Of a stretch of 64,000 bases of DNA, positions 34,248 through 46,300 are shown in pieces. Location: contig NC_064048.1 in the NCBI RefSeq assembly GCF_932526225.1, forward strand, positions 10,858,688 through 10,922,687, written 5' to 3'. Position 1 is the stretch's first letter. Every line of letters starts with the position of its first letter. The notes under the pieces are model-generated. The model saw only the letters and a program-made list of their open reading frames with translations. It did no database searches and was not told the origin of the DNA. The position numbers were made by a program, and so were the translations under genes. This DNA comes from Nematostella vectensis. Taxonomy: Eukaryota; Cnidaria; Anthozoa; Actiniaria; Edwardsiidae.

Positions 34248-37200
34248 ATGGCGGACAAAACATCCGAGATAGGGACAAAGCAAAAACTTCGCGTTTTATC
34301 TTTAAATTGTTGGTAAGTTTCCAAGTGAAATAGCCCATGTATGAGAGAATGATATTATCTACAGGATATCCAACTGTGATTTTGTCTTTCTTGTTGTTAA
34401 AGGGGTTTCTGAGCCATTTATTTGGTTTTGTGCAGGTGGCTAAACTTTACATATGATCAATTTTGTATAAGTACTCACTCCCGTATTGTTTATGTCCTTA
34501 ATATTATCTAAGCAAATCTCGTTTATTGGTATATAATAATCCTGATCCTTTAGTAGGAAGTCCTAGTAGTCCGCATAGTTGCCAACGTTGAAATCTCAGA
34601 AACCGGGAGATTGTGTGCTTCAAATACAAGAATTGTATAAGAAATTACGAATTTTCCCGGGAGATTACAGTAAAAGTATAGGAAGTTTCGATTTTTTTAA
34701 CGGTAGGTGAATGCTAAAAAACCGCGAATCTCCCGCGAAAACCGGGAGATGGATCTTGGATCCTGTATATGTTTTATGCACACAAGAAAATAACTAGAAA
34801 AACAAATTTGCATTCACGAGTTGGCTCACAGAGCCCTTTGATTAGATCTATGTCCTAAACAAGGATCACGATTTAAGCTGATCGTTACCTTGAGCTAAGG
34901 TCACTAGGAAAATTCTGTATAATTTGCTGCAGGAACGCATTGTTGTTTTTTCCAAAGTCTGAGAAATTACTCGTATACCCAAGCCTTAAATAGGTTGTTA
35001 GGGGGTGGTGCATGAATGCAAGGTTTTTTACTCATTGTATTTTAAACTTTGGGGCTTTTATCTGTAGATGTGAAAGTGAAGCTTTGGAGGCTCTTTTGAC
35101 TAGCATGCTCAGACCCAGTGGAGCAGGGGGGGGGGGGGGTGGGGGATTAAGGGGCAAGGTCCGCCAATTTTTTTGTATAATTCATCTGCTTGAATCCTTT
35201 AGTTTGAAATACTGAAATTGCAAGAAAACATAATCCGCACAAAATAGTAAGGGGGCGCTTTCTAAGCTGGGGGTTAGTGCTTTCCTGCCCCGCCCCGCAC
35301 TTATTCCCCTTCTTATAAATTACAAAATTGTTATTTTTCTTCAGGGGAATACCTTTTATTTCAAAGCAAGTAAAAGAAAGATTTGGACACATTGCTAAGG
35401 AATTAGCTTCTGGAAAGTATGACATTGTCTCACTACAAGAGGTAAGCCTTGGTCACTGTGATTTCCTCATCTTCTCTGATGAAAGCAATAAGCCAGAGCC
35501 CTGTGTAGAGGGGGGCGGGGATAAAGAAAGGCTGGGGACCCTGTCGGGTGGTACCATTTTCAGTGACAGTACTTACTCTCCCTCATGACAGTAAACTGCA
35601 TGGAGCAGTCTGTCTCTACCCACTGACAAGTGTCGGGTATTTAATTCATTGACAGGACTTAAATGCAGTTTCATGTGTGCTACCATGGAAACCACTGCAA
35701 AGTCTTTAGAATGTTATTCAATGTTTTTTAAATGAAATATTTGATCTTGAAAGAAAATTCACCTTCATCACGTGGTCACGTTAGGAATAAAATTCACAAG
35801 AACCTAGAACTACTCCATCAAAGATGTTATTTAGTTAATTTTAGGGATCAATTCCACTTTTTTTAGGGATCTATTCCACTTTTTTTAGGTCTCTATTCCA
35901 CTTTTGTTCTCAGGTGTGGAGTAAGGCAGATTATGATGTCCTTCGCAGCAATGTCTCCAAGGCACTACCACACTCAATGTACTTTTACAGGTCATTAAAA
36001 AACTACAATTTAAAAATAAAAAAAATATAGCTTTACTTAAATATATTTTTAACATGGGCACCTAAGGTTGATAAAGCCTTAACTAAAAAAACACAAGTAT
36101 AATTTAAACACTTAAATCATTTTTAAAAATCATAAAAATCATTTTTTCTCTTATTTGATTACTTTCCCCTTTCTTTTGCCATATCTTTGATCATGTTGCT
36201 ACTACAAAGAGTATGAAGTACCACTAAAACAGGATCTAAATTGTATTTGTTGTACAAAAAAAACCCTTTTTTTGTGAGTAATCACATGTACCATCTGAAA
36301 CTAAACTCAGACTCCCAAATTAAAATAATTTTCTATGTGTAACTATTTTCTTGTTATACTTTAAAAAAAAGTTACATTTGTATGGATGTAAATCATGAAA
36401 AGAATCATGGTTTATGATTATGTTGAGTGTTATAGAGAAATAATCACACATAGTGGAGTCAATAAACCTTTGGTAGTCTAGTTGTTTGGTGCCCCCCCCC
36501 CCCCCCCCCCCCCCGGAATGTGCATCAGGAAAAAAGTTGTTGGATTCGTAAACACTAGACATAAGAGAGTACAAATGGGAAAAAATCTATTCAGAAATGT
36601 GAGTTTTAAAAATTTCCATTTTTTTGGTTTCTCATGTGGAATTCATCATATACATGCACTGATTTGTCAAGCAGATTCTCTTATTAAAAGAGTGTTCAAC
36701 AGAGACAAGGAATACTACAACCCCTTGCCAACAATTATGACCCCTTTTGTACTCGTTTTCAGTCACACATGCACCCAGTTTTAAGTCTACAAGTTACTGT
36801 ATGGCTGGTTGGTCTGACCTGCACTGCTTACAGTTGTAAACCAAACAAAACCAACACAACATCATTAGTATATCACCTCCCTACTGCAAGTTGTTAAATA
36901 AACTTCTTATTGCCCCTGAGCTAAAAGTTGTTGTTGATTTTTTGGGTATTTGTGTGATGCATCCCTTGTTTGCTTTTAATAATCTTTTAAATGCAAAAAT
37001 GGCTTCTGCCACCCAAAGCCAGTTACAACTCGGAATTGAAAAACGCAAGGTGCATGCATGGATACATATTTATCTGTACACTATTTTTTTATTAATAGTG
37101 GAGTTATTGGGAGCGGGGTGTGCGTATTTTCTCGCTACCCTATCATCGAGTCCTTCACCTATCGATATACTCTGAATGGCTACATGTACAAGATAGCGCA

Positions 37201-40200
37201 TGGTGATTGGTTTGGTGGAAAGTCATCAGGCTACTGTGTTATCGACCACCCTTTACAGCCTATACATTTCTTCACAACCCATGTAAGTGGACATACTACT
37301 GTGTTATTGGCCACCTTTTATGGCCTCTGCATCTCTTTACAACCCATAAGGGTTAAATTGTGATTATGACAAATTAATGAGTGTCCCAATAGAGGAGCAA
37401 AAAAAGATTTGCCAACAGTAGTCTTAACTGGACCTTCTCATGAGACAGTTACAGATCATTCATGCAGATATTTGCACGTTTGATACAGTTTTGCATAAAA
37501 CCAATGATGGACGATAATGAAACTGACAATGATAAATTTTAGACTACAAAATGAAAATGGCAAACAGAATTGTAATGAAAAGGGCAACAGCAAAAAGTAA
37601 AACAAAAATATGACAAAATAGTAAAACACACTTTAAATCTACTGTAAACCGTGGGCAGGGCAGATGGCAGACTTATCCATATATTTAGTATGTACATTCT
37701 TTGTACCCCCCTGCTTTTATCATCATGATACATTTTCACTCCTAGCCCCCCTACCCTCCCCCTACCCTCCCCCTACCCTCCCCCTACTCTCCCCCTACCC
37801 TTCCCCTACCCTCCCCCTACCCTCCCCCTACCCTCCCCCTACCCTTCCCCTACCCTCCCCCTACCCTCCCCCTACCCTCCCCCTACCCTCCCCCTACCCT
37901 CCCCCTACCAAAATATGCTGCATAACCACTGAACCAATGCTGTGTTATGTGCATCAAGGTAAAAACTCTATGCAGATGGCCATAATCAGATTGCTGTAGA
38001 TAATAAATCAGTACATTTGTACGGTTTTCTTTTGGTTGCCTACCACCCAGACACCATTCTCTACCTTGTTTAAAGTTACATGCAGAATATAACCGCAAGA
38101 ATGACGAATACCTCGCTCACAGAGTTACCCAAGCTTATCAACTCGCCCAGTTCATAGAACACGCCACACAACCATCAGACTGTGTCATTGTATGTGGTGA
38201 CATGAACTCTGAGCCAACCGACATGTGTTACCGCATCCTCTGTTATCTACCTGGGCTTACGGACACTTGGTTGGAACAGAACAAAGAGAGTTACCATGGC
38301 AACACATGTGATGTCAGTCATAACTCGTACACAGGCTTTACTCTGCCACAGGAACTGAGAAAGGGGACCGCAGATGGAAAGAGGTAGAGTTTCTATCAAG
38401 TACTACTTTAACAAAGTTTCCCTAGTGCATCCCATGTGAATGGTACTAATCTGGCATACCATAAATGCTTGTTTTAAAATCTGTGAAAAATGCTTGGCAA
38501 AACCCTGGGTCAAAAAAAGACACACTCACTATCCTCCTCGGTAGCTTAGCCTGCGAGAACTTTGGATTTTTAGTGAAAGGAAATCTTACTACGCCTTTTT
38601 TTCATTTCTAGAATAGACTATGTGTTCTATAGAGCTGACAGGAGTGTGATGGAGCTGTTGGATTGCTGTGTTACAATGGGCAAAATCCCAGGAGAAGATT
38701 TTTCCTACTCAGACCATGAAGGTGTTTTAGCGACATTCTCAATAAAGACAAGTGTTGTTAAATCAAGTGAAAAAGGTTAGTGTGCATAGTCAAGAAATTG
38801 TCTGGGGTATATGAATGCAGCAATCAAGTTTGAAAATTGTTGTCTGCATATAATCAAAAAAGCAATGAGAAAATAGTCATGGATTGTTTTTCAGTCACTT
38901 ATCAAAATAGAAGTTTTAAGACACAAATTTATTTTTATTTTTATTTTTCCATTTCTCTGGATGACAAAAGGCAACCATAATTTTTGTGCTAGAAGGTATC
39001 ATGTCTGGGCCATAGCCAGTCGGGTTCTGGGTATCGGAAGAACCCCCCACTCGACTGGGAGGTCCGCTCTCATGAAGGAAAATTTTAGTTAAAAGCACCA
39101 CTGCAAGCTAGGACGAGCTACCTAGTAGATAGCCTGCTTGTAGGCGTCTACCCGGTGTCTTTTTTTCCGCTATGCGCTGAGTCGTGGTGGCCATCTTGTT
39201 TTTGGCTGCGCTAGCCTGGAAAATGTTGCTATCTCAATGAATGAGGAAAGATCTTACCAACACCTGAACAATGTCTTTATTACACTTCGAATTTATGAGC
39301 AAGCGTTAGGTTAAATTGCACATATTTTTTTTTTCTTTTTTAATGGCCTCTTATAGCCAAATTTGTTGTTGCGCGACCTCCCAGAATCGATAATTAGCGG
39401 GTTAATCAACCAAACAAAACAATCAAAACCAGACAAACCGCCCCCAAAGCTTTTGTCTGACTACGCGCTATTCCCAAATGGGATAAGGATTTTGGATTGT
39501 CAGCAGTGGTTGTCACCAGTGGTTGTCACCAGTGGTTGTCACCAGTGGTTGTACCAGTGGTTGTCACCAGTGGTTTTGTCACCAGTGGTTGTCACCAGTG
39601 GTTGTCACCAGTGGTTGTCACCAGTGGTTGTCACCAGTGGTTGTCACCAGTGGTTGTCACCAGTGGTTGTCACCAGTGGTTGTCACGAGTGGTTGTCACC
39701 AGTGGTTGTCACCAGTGGTTTTGTCACCAGTGGTTGTCAAAAGTGGTTGTCACCAGTGGTTTTGTCACCAGTGGTTTTGTCACCAGTGGTTTTGTCACCA
39801 GTGGTTTTGTCACCAGTGGTTTTGTCACCAGTGGTTGTCACGAGTGGTTGTCAAAAGTGGTTGTCACGAGTGGTTGTCAAAAGTGGTTGTCACCAGTGGT
39901 TTTGTCACCAGTGGTTTTGTCACCAGTGGTTTTGTCACCAGTGGTTGTCACAAGTGGTTGTCAAAAGTGGTTGTCACGAGTGGTTGTCAAAAGTGGTTGT
40001 CACCAGTGGTTTTGTCACCAGTGGTTTTGTCACCAGTGGTTGTCACCAGTGGTTGTCACCAGTGGTTGTCACGAGTGGTTGTCACGAGTGGTTGTCACGA
40101 GTGGTTTTGTCACGAGTGGTTGTCACGAGTGGTTGTCACGAGTGGTTGTCAAAAGTGGTTGTCACCAGTGGTTTTGTCACCAGTGGTTTTGTCACCAGTG

Positions 40201-41404
40201 GTTGTCATCAGTGGTTTTGTCACCAGTGGTTTTGTCACCAGTGGTTTTGTCACCAGTGGTTGTCACGAGTGGTTGTCACGAGTGGTTGTCACGAGTGGTT
40301 GTCACGAGTGGTTGTCACGAGTGGTTTTGTCACCAGTGGTTTTGTCACCAGTGGTTTTGTCACCAGTGGTTTTGTCACCAGTGGTTGTCACCAGTGGTTT
40401 TGTCACCAGTGGTTGTCACCAGTGGTTGTCACCAGTGGTTTTGTCACCAGTGGTTGTCACGAGTGGTTGTCACCAGGGGTAAAAAACGTTTTGACCCCTG
40501 CTCGCTGTTCGTGTGAAAAGTTCGTAACTGAGCGTAGACTAGTTCCCAGTTCTCTCACGACCAAGGGCAACCTGGGTGATGGAAACGAAGCTCTACCGTT
40601 TCTCGCGGCCAGAACAAAACAAGATGGCGGCCACGACTAGGCGCATAGCGAAAACAGCGGAAACGAAGCGAAAAAAAACATCGGGTAAACGCCTGCAAGC
40701 CGATTCGCTGTCTAGGCAAACGAACCCCCCCCCCCCCCCTCCCGCTCAAAATCCTAGCAACGGGGCCTGCATATGTAAGACTATGTGGTAAAACCAATAT
40801 GTCTTCGTTTATTTGGTTGGAGCAGAAACTTTGCACGGAAGAAATAGTCTGCTGGCTTAGAATACAAGATGAAGCCCGATCATCGAACGGAAGGGGTTTT
40901 TCCGCGATAATAACACCGAGTACCGCCTGCAAGCAGGCTACGGAAGAAAAGATGTTAATTTTCCATTGGCTGTCCATTGTTCTAAAACGGATTTGCTAAT
41001 CACTCTGTGCAATCTGTTAACTTGTTATCATCTCAATTTATTGTTTGACAGCATGCAAGACTGGCAACGACAAAGTCATAGAAACCCTCAGTGAAATCTC
41101 CTCTCTAATGAACAGCAAGCTGGATTCCCCACCATACCACCATCGCTCCTCTGCACTCATCGCCCTGCTCTTAATGTTTATCTTTCTGCCTGTGTTTCTT
41201 CCAGAAGGGACTTTCCTTTCCCTAAGTCTGCACACTTATCTAGGGGTTGCCCTTTATTTAGGCCGGGTCTTGTGTACTGTGCTGGTGACGGCCCTGGTGT
41301 TTTATGTTGTTCTCAATGATAGGGACGAATACCATGCTTACAAAGATGTGTATGAGGCTGTTAATCTTAGATTATTACATAGCAAGACTCGTAAAAATTC
41401 TTGA
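34248..41404 (+). CDS. SMPD2: Neutral sphingomyelinase 1 (sphingomyelin phosphodiesterase 2)
   Basis: Seven coding exons: 34248-34312, 35345-35441, 35914-35990, 37099-37282, 38076-38383, 38612-38775, 41052-41404, in phase, giving 415 residues (human 423). The enzyme hydrolyses sphingomyelin to ceramide and phosphocholine. The fold is the Mg-dependent endonuclease/exonuclease/phosphatase type. Visible active-site residues are Asn in LSLNCWG (20), Glu54 in SLQE, Asp183 and Asn185 in CGDMN, and Asp278-His279 in YSDHEG. The family signature YTLNGYMYKIAHGDWF with FTTHLHAEYN is intact. Two membrane segments lie near the C-terminus (ALIALLLMFIFLPVFL; LGRVLCTVLVTALVFYVVL). The last intron (38776-41051) contains a large tandem array. 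AATAAA near 41621 may end the transcript. Confidence 0.95.
35840..35913 (+). repeat. 22-bp repeat over the exon 3 acceptor of SMPD2, 3 copies
   Basis: TTTAGGGATCTATTCCACTT is repeated three times directly before the acceptor TTGTTCTCAG (exon starts 35914). The two upstream copies contain CTTTTTTTAGG, a credible 3' splice site, so the polypyrimidine tract and AG have been multiplied. Confidence 0.8.
37743..37908. repeat. 11-bp minisatellite, about 15 copies
   Basis: CTACCCTCCCC repeats in the intron before exon 38076-38383 of SMPD2. It forms a strong strand asymmetry (C-rich on +) and Pro-rich open frames that are not genes. Confidence 0.95.
39125..40710. mobile_element. Possible fold-back element enclosing a minisatellite
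   Basis: TTGTAGGCGTCTACCCGGTG with TTTCCGCTATGCGCTGAGTC and GTGGCCATCTTGTTTT (39138-39208) is matched in inverse by AACAAGATGGCGGCCACGAC, TAGGCGCATAGCG and CGGGTAAACGCCTGCAAG (40615-40702). The arms of about 85 bp flank the 39498-40478 array, as in fold-back transposons with internal repeats. A weaker extra copy of the outer motif is at 40900-40945. Confidence 0.5.
39498..40478. repeat. 13/15-bp minisatellite, about 70 copies
   Basis: Units are AGTGGTTGTCACC and AGTGGTTTTGTCACC, with CACG, CAAA and CATC variants. Runs of one variant alternate, which suggests block duplications. All three plus frames are open for 320-425 codons purely because the unit lacks stops. The array is in the last SMPD2 intron. 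Confidence 0.96.
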
Positions 41405-41644
41405 ATTATTTAAACTATCATTTTTTATCAGCAAACATTGAATATATCAATCAGATTTAATCGTCATCGTTATTAATGTTATCGTTATTAATGAACCTTC
41501 TATTTTATTTTATATTGGATGAAAAATCAGCAATGAAAGAAATTATTGAATTGTGTATTTTACTAAATTTTACATTAAATTACATGCAATTATATCCATG
41601 AAGTTTCAATTACTGTAGTAATAAAAAAATATTTTGCTGTATAT

Positions 41645-42425
41645 TGCTTATTGGTTAATCTCTAAGAACGCCCGTAGTAAGTTAATCACCTAGAACGCCC
41701 GTGGTAAGTTAATCACCTAGAACGCCCGTGGTAAGTTAATCACCTAGAACGCCCGTGGTAAGTTAATCGCCTAGAACGCCCGTGGTAAGTTAATCGCCTA
41801 GAACGCCCGTGGTAAGTTAATCACCTAGAACGCCCGTGGTAAGTTAATCGCCTAGAACGCCCGTGGTAAGTTAATCGCCTAGAACGCCCGTGGTAAGTTA
41901 ATCGCCTAGAACGCCCGTGGTAAGTTAATCTCTAAGAACGCCCGTGTTAAAGTTAATCTCTAAAAGCGCCCGTGGTAAGTTAATCACCTAGAACGCCCGT
42001 GGTAAGTTAATCACCTAGAACGCCCGTGGTAAGTTAATCGCCTAGAACGCCCGTGGTAAGTTAATCGCCTAGAACGCCCGTGGTAAGTTAATCTCTAAGA
42101 ACGCCCGTGTTAAAGTTAATCTCTAAAAGCGCCCGTGGTAAGTTAATATCTAAAAGCGCCCGTGGTAAGTTAATATCTAAAAACGCCCGTGTCAAGTAAA
42201 TAGCTAAAAACGCCCGTGGTAAGTTAATCTCTAAAAGCGCCCGTGGTAAGTTAATATCTAAAAGCGCCTGTGGTAAGTTAATCTCTAAAAGCGCCCGTGG
42301 TAAGTTAATCTCTAAAAACGCCCGTGGTAAGTTAATCTCTAAAACGCCCGTGGTAAGTTAATCTCTAAAAACGCCCGTGGTAAGTTAATATCTCCGTGGT
42401 AAGTTAATATCTCCGTGGTAAGTTA
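41645..42425. repeat. 27-bp minisatellite with GTAAGT in every unit, about 29 copies
   Basis: The unit is GTGGTAAGTTAATCGCCTAG with AACGCCC. Later units drift to CTCTAAAAGCGCCC and finally shrink to about 17 bp. It follows the SMPD2 3' UTR and runs straight into the dispersed repeat at 42428. Each unit holds G-GTAAGT, a consensus splice donor, but no exon was seen next to it. Confidence 0.95.
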
Positions 42426-42427
42426 AT

Positions 42428-42888
42428 CAGTGTTTTTTTCGTAGTGCCTCCTCTGCAAATTTGTGAAAATTCCTGTGCCATTTTGCGCTATTTGCGACAA
42501 ATAGTTTTTACAGATGTTTGTTCTGCAGAACATCCAAAAAAGCCCCCTTATTAAAGCCACCTCTTTTTATTTAGCCAATGTCAAAATACCCGATAATTGC
42601 ACAGATTTATAAGAAATAAATGTAAAATCAAGACAAAAGCTCATATTTAGTAGGTTATAGACATATAGTCTATGATACATAAAGAATAAGCGTTTTTTTT
42701 ACCTTTATACGCGATTTTATGAGGTTCTTACAGATGCCAATATAAGACGCCATCTTGGATAACCGTGAGGGGGATTGGGTCTAGCTTTTAAAACTTTTTC
42801 TCTTAAATAAAGCGTTTAAATGCAGCCGACGACAGTTTTATCTTTTAATATTAACAAATACCGTTATATTTCCCCTACAAAAAAACAC
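42428..42888 (+). repeat. Dispersed repeat, copy B (see 24501)
   Basis: A shorter relative of 24501-25100 in the same orientation, lacking parts of its middle. A G-rich tract (42938-42950) follows. No coding frame is credible. Confidence 0.8.
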
Positions 42889-43149
42889 AATGGTGGTGGT
42901 TACAAAGGGGAGCTTTTGGGGGATGAAGGGAGAGGTGGGGGGGGGGGGGGGCTGGAAGCAGCGAAAACAAAAAAAAATAAAGAAGTTCAACGCACGCTTG
43001 GCTACCTGTTGTGAACCTCCAAAGATACTGCAACGCTAGCTACCATATTTTAATTTTCTTTATATCGATTATCGAACCGGATTTCTTTATATCTATATTA
43101 AATTATCTGATTATCGAACCGGATTCTTTTCGACCTCCCCTCTTTTAAA

Positions 43150-43157
43150 TCATGTGA
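43150..43157 (+). promoter_or_regulatory. TCATGTGA E-box upstream of prosaposin
   Basis: TCATGTGA lies 156 bp before the prosaposin ATG, with ATTGGTC (inverted CCAAT) at about 43189. In vertebrates MiT/TFE factors bind such M-box/CLEAR-like E-boxes in lysosomal genes, PSAP included. Whether it acts here is inference. Confidence 0.35.
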
Positions 43158-43305
43158 CTCTCACTTGAGTAGCTTCCTATAATTCTGATTGGTCAACCGT
43201 GTCCAGAATGACATCTATGAATCGTAGGCCTGAACGTGAAACGCTCTCATTCTCGGCCTGGTTTGACATCGCTTAGAAGTCCCTCAGTTTTCCCCCATTT
43301 TCGCC

Positions 43306-46300
43306 ATGAAGATCCTAATCATAGCTCTTCTAGCTGCTGCAGGTAAGAGTAAAAGTGATTTTTTTTAAAGTTTAGCTCTAGACTTCGATGCTTGAAAGCT
43401 GCATGTGTTATTGTTGTGCTGTGTAAGAATTTTTTGTCACACGCTAGTCACGAGACATGTGCAATCAACCATTCCAAATAATTATTATTTCCGTAAAATA
43501 CGGCAAATATTCCTGTGCCGAATGTAGAACAAATATATTACACCCGGGTCAATAGTCTGGTTGGACCGATCTTATCTGATTGTGTTCTAGATGGTTTCGA
43601 AACAGAGAATTCGATACCAGTAGCTTTTTGCGTCATGGAAACTTATCCCCTCAAAAGGTTACTAAACTGTCAAACCAATCTTAGTTGTCATTCTCGTGCG
43701 AATGCAGCTGAATATGTGCAATTTATGTGTATTTGTTTCCAGTAATGTGATTTTGAAATGTTTCTATAGCCTTATTAACCCTATATAATAGTCTACTATC
43801 CCTACCCTCAGAGAAAATTATAACCCTATTTAATAGTCTACTATCCCTACCCTCAAAGAGAAAATTATAACCCTACATCTTAGAGCAAACTACTATATAT
43901 CTGCCAGCTACATAGATCTACATAGATGGGAAGTTATGGACCCAATAATGTTTTTCATTGTTTGATGGACCAAGAGCTTGCACACCGTAAAGTGGTAGAA
44001 TTATTTTAGGTTACATAAGTATGTCCCAAGGGAAAAAGATATTTATTATACAGCATTTTGAGAAAAAAATTTCATTGCAACATGTTGTACATGTATGTAC
44101 AGTATTATCACATTGAACACCCAAGAGTGGGAGTCCTATAGGTCTCTTATCTTTGTACCAGTTTATGTTAAATCTCTTCACTACCGAATCAAATAAGCAC
44201 CTCCTTCTAATCGCCCCTCCCCTTTGACCTTGAAGTTCAAAATAGCCCTACCCCCACCTTATAAAATGCCCCTTGAATGTTAAACTAAGTGGCCCCTCCC
44301 CCACCAAAATTGTCAGCTAAAGCAAAACAAAGTGTAATTTATTGGCCCTCCTTCGTGGGTATTATCCCTTTAACTTCTGCTTCCATTGGGACAGAAATTT
44401 TGTTGATCATGATTCAAAGAGAGTTTTGGATCTGTCAGTAGAGAACTGTCCATATTCAAGTATGTTTGTATAAGTTGACTTGGTTCTGTTTGTCTTGTTG
44501 CAGTATCTGCAGGGCCTGTCATGTCCCCGAAGGTAGGTAAAACTTGGCTTATTTTGTGATTTATTGTAAATATGAAATTGGCTGCAAATGTATTATTGGA
44601 TAGACCAAACTTTGAAAGTTGAAAATGCAGCTAACATGTATATAGTAGGGGCTGCTGAAATTGGCTATGCTGTTGTTGCTACCGGGCCTTTGCCCTGTAT
44701 TCACTTAGCCAAACCCCCCTTTAGCGAAAAGCTAGATCAGCCCCCTGTTTCATCACTTGTGTGCATGTGTGTATTTGCTGCAGACAAATAAAAAGAAAAT
44801 ACAGATAGTTTTGTTTTCCTATTTATTTTTTAAGTATTGCGGGGAAAGTTTTCTATGCCTGTGCACCCCTACCCCTCTCCTTTGGCCCTACAACATGCTG
44901 GGCGTGGCCCTACAACATGCTGGATATGTCTGTCTATAGGCGTGGCCCTACAACATGCTGGATATGTCTGTCTATAGGCGTGGCCCTACAACATGCTGGA
45001 TATGTCTGTCTATAGACGTGCTTCCCCTGTAAAAATCTTCTCTATTATATGCATTGTAATCTATTTTTTTTATCTCAGGATGAGTGTACAACATGTAAAG
45101 AATTAGTCAAGACCATCTACACCATGGCCAGCGATCCTACAGCTCAGGTAGGTCATGCAATATATACATACTGTACAGGGGCAGTAAGGGTTATTTTCGT
45201 GATCCGCGAACTGCCTTTTTTGTTTATTGGGAATCGTGAAAAGTACAAATTGGATCCTGTGATCTGTGATTGCTATCCTCGTCGTGATGCATGAATGGCG
45301 AAATTTGATCAGCGTGAATCGTGACCTATTATCTTAAAAATCGTGAAACATGATTATCCAGTAAGGCTTGGTCCTTGTGGTCAGTTTATTATGAAATGTG
45401 ATTTCCAATTTTGGAGCTCGTACAGCATGATTATCCAGTAAGGCTTGGTCCTTGTGGTCAGTTTATTATGAAATGTGATTTCCAATTTTGGAGCTCGTGA
45501 AACATGATTATCCAGTAAGGCTTGGTTCTTGTCGTCAGTTTATTGTGAAATGTGATTTCCAATTTTGTAACGTGCAGGTACCCCCCTTACCTCTCCTGAT
45601 TGTAGATTTGCCATCCACAAAAATAGCCTCATCCTAGCAAAGCATTCCCAAGAATTTCCCCATTTCCCATGAGAGCACTTGTAGCAAACTCATTGAAGAG
45701 AAACAACCGGCTATGTAGTAATTCGAGTGTCCATGTTTTATTAAAGCATCATTATTCCAGTACATTGCACTTTTTATAAGCAGAATTTAATCCATGTTTA
45801 CTTACAAAAGAATAATATTGAAGAACTGAGTTATCATCTCTTCTTTGTTTTAGAATCAGATATTGTCTTTGATTAAAGACGCCTGTACATTTCTTGGTCC
45901 AGAGGCCTCCGAGTGTAAAAGCCTGGTTGAGACGTATGGCAAGGCCATAATCCAGCTTATTCTCTCGCAGCTGGTATGTGTCATAGTATTCATTGGAACA
46001 GGCACCCTCTGTGTGAATCTACTTTATTCAACTTTTGTATCTTTGTTGTTGGTTGTATTATGGATGTTTTGTATTGTAGTTCTCTGTATAATTCCATTTT
46101 CATGTGTTATGGTATACAATATATGCTTTATATGCAGTGCAACACACATTTGGTTGTTGTTTGTTGTTGTTTTTCTCATGTACAGTAAATACATGTTTTG
46201 TTTTGTTCAGAGTAATCCTGACCAGGTCTGCAAGGAGATTGGATTGTGCACTTCCAAGACTGAAATGCTGAAGAAGATTGTGATGCGACACTTACACAAG

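Noticed and set aside
39363-40640. Open frames of up to 425 codons in three plus frames
   Set aside because: They are translations of the 13/15-bp array; all frames are equally open, there is no codon pattern or domain, and the region is an SMPD2 intron.
40576-40791. Plus-strand frame containing ATGGCGGCC
   Set aside because: Lies in an arm of the inverted repeat in an SMPD2 intron; the sequence is explained as a dispersed element.
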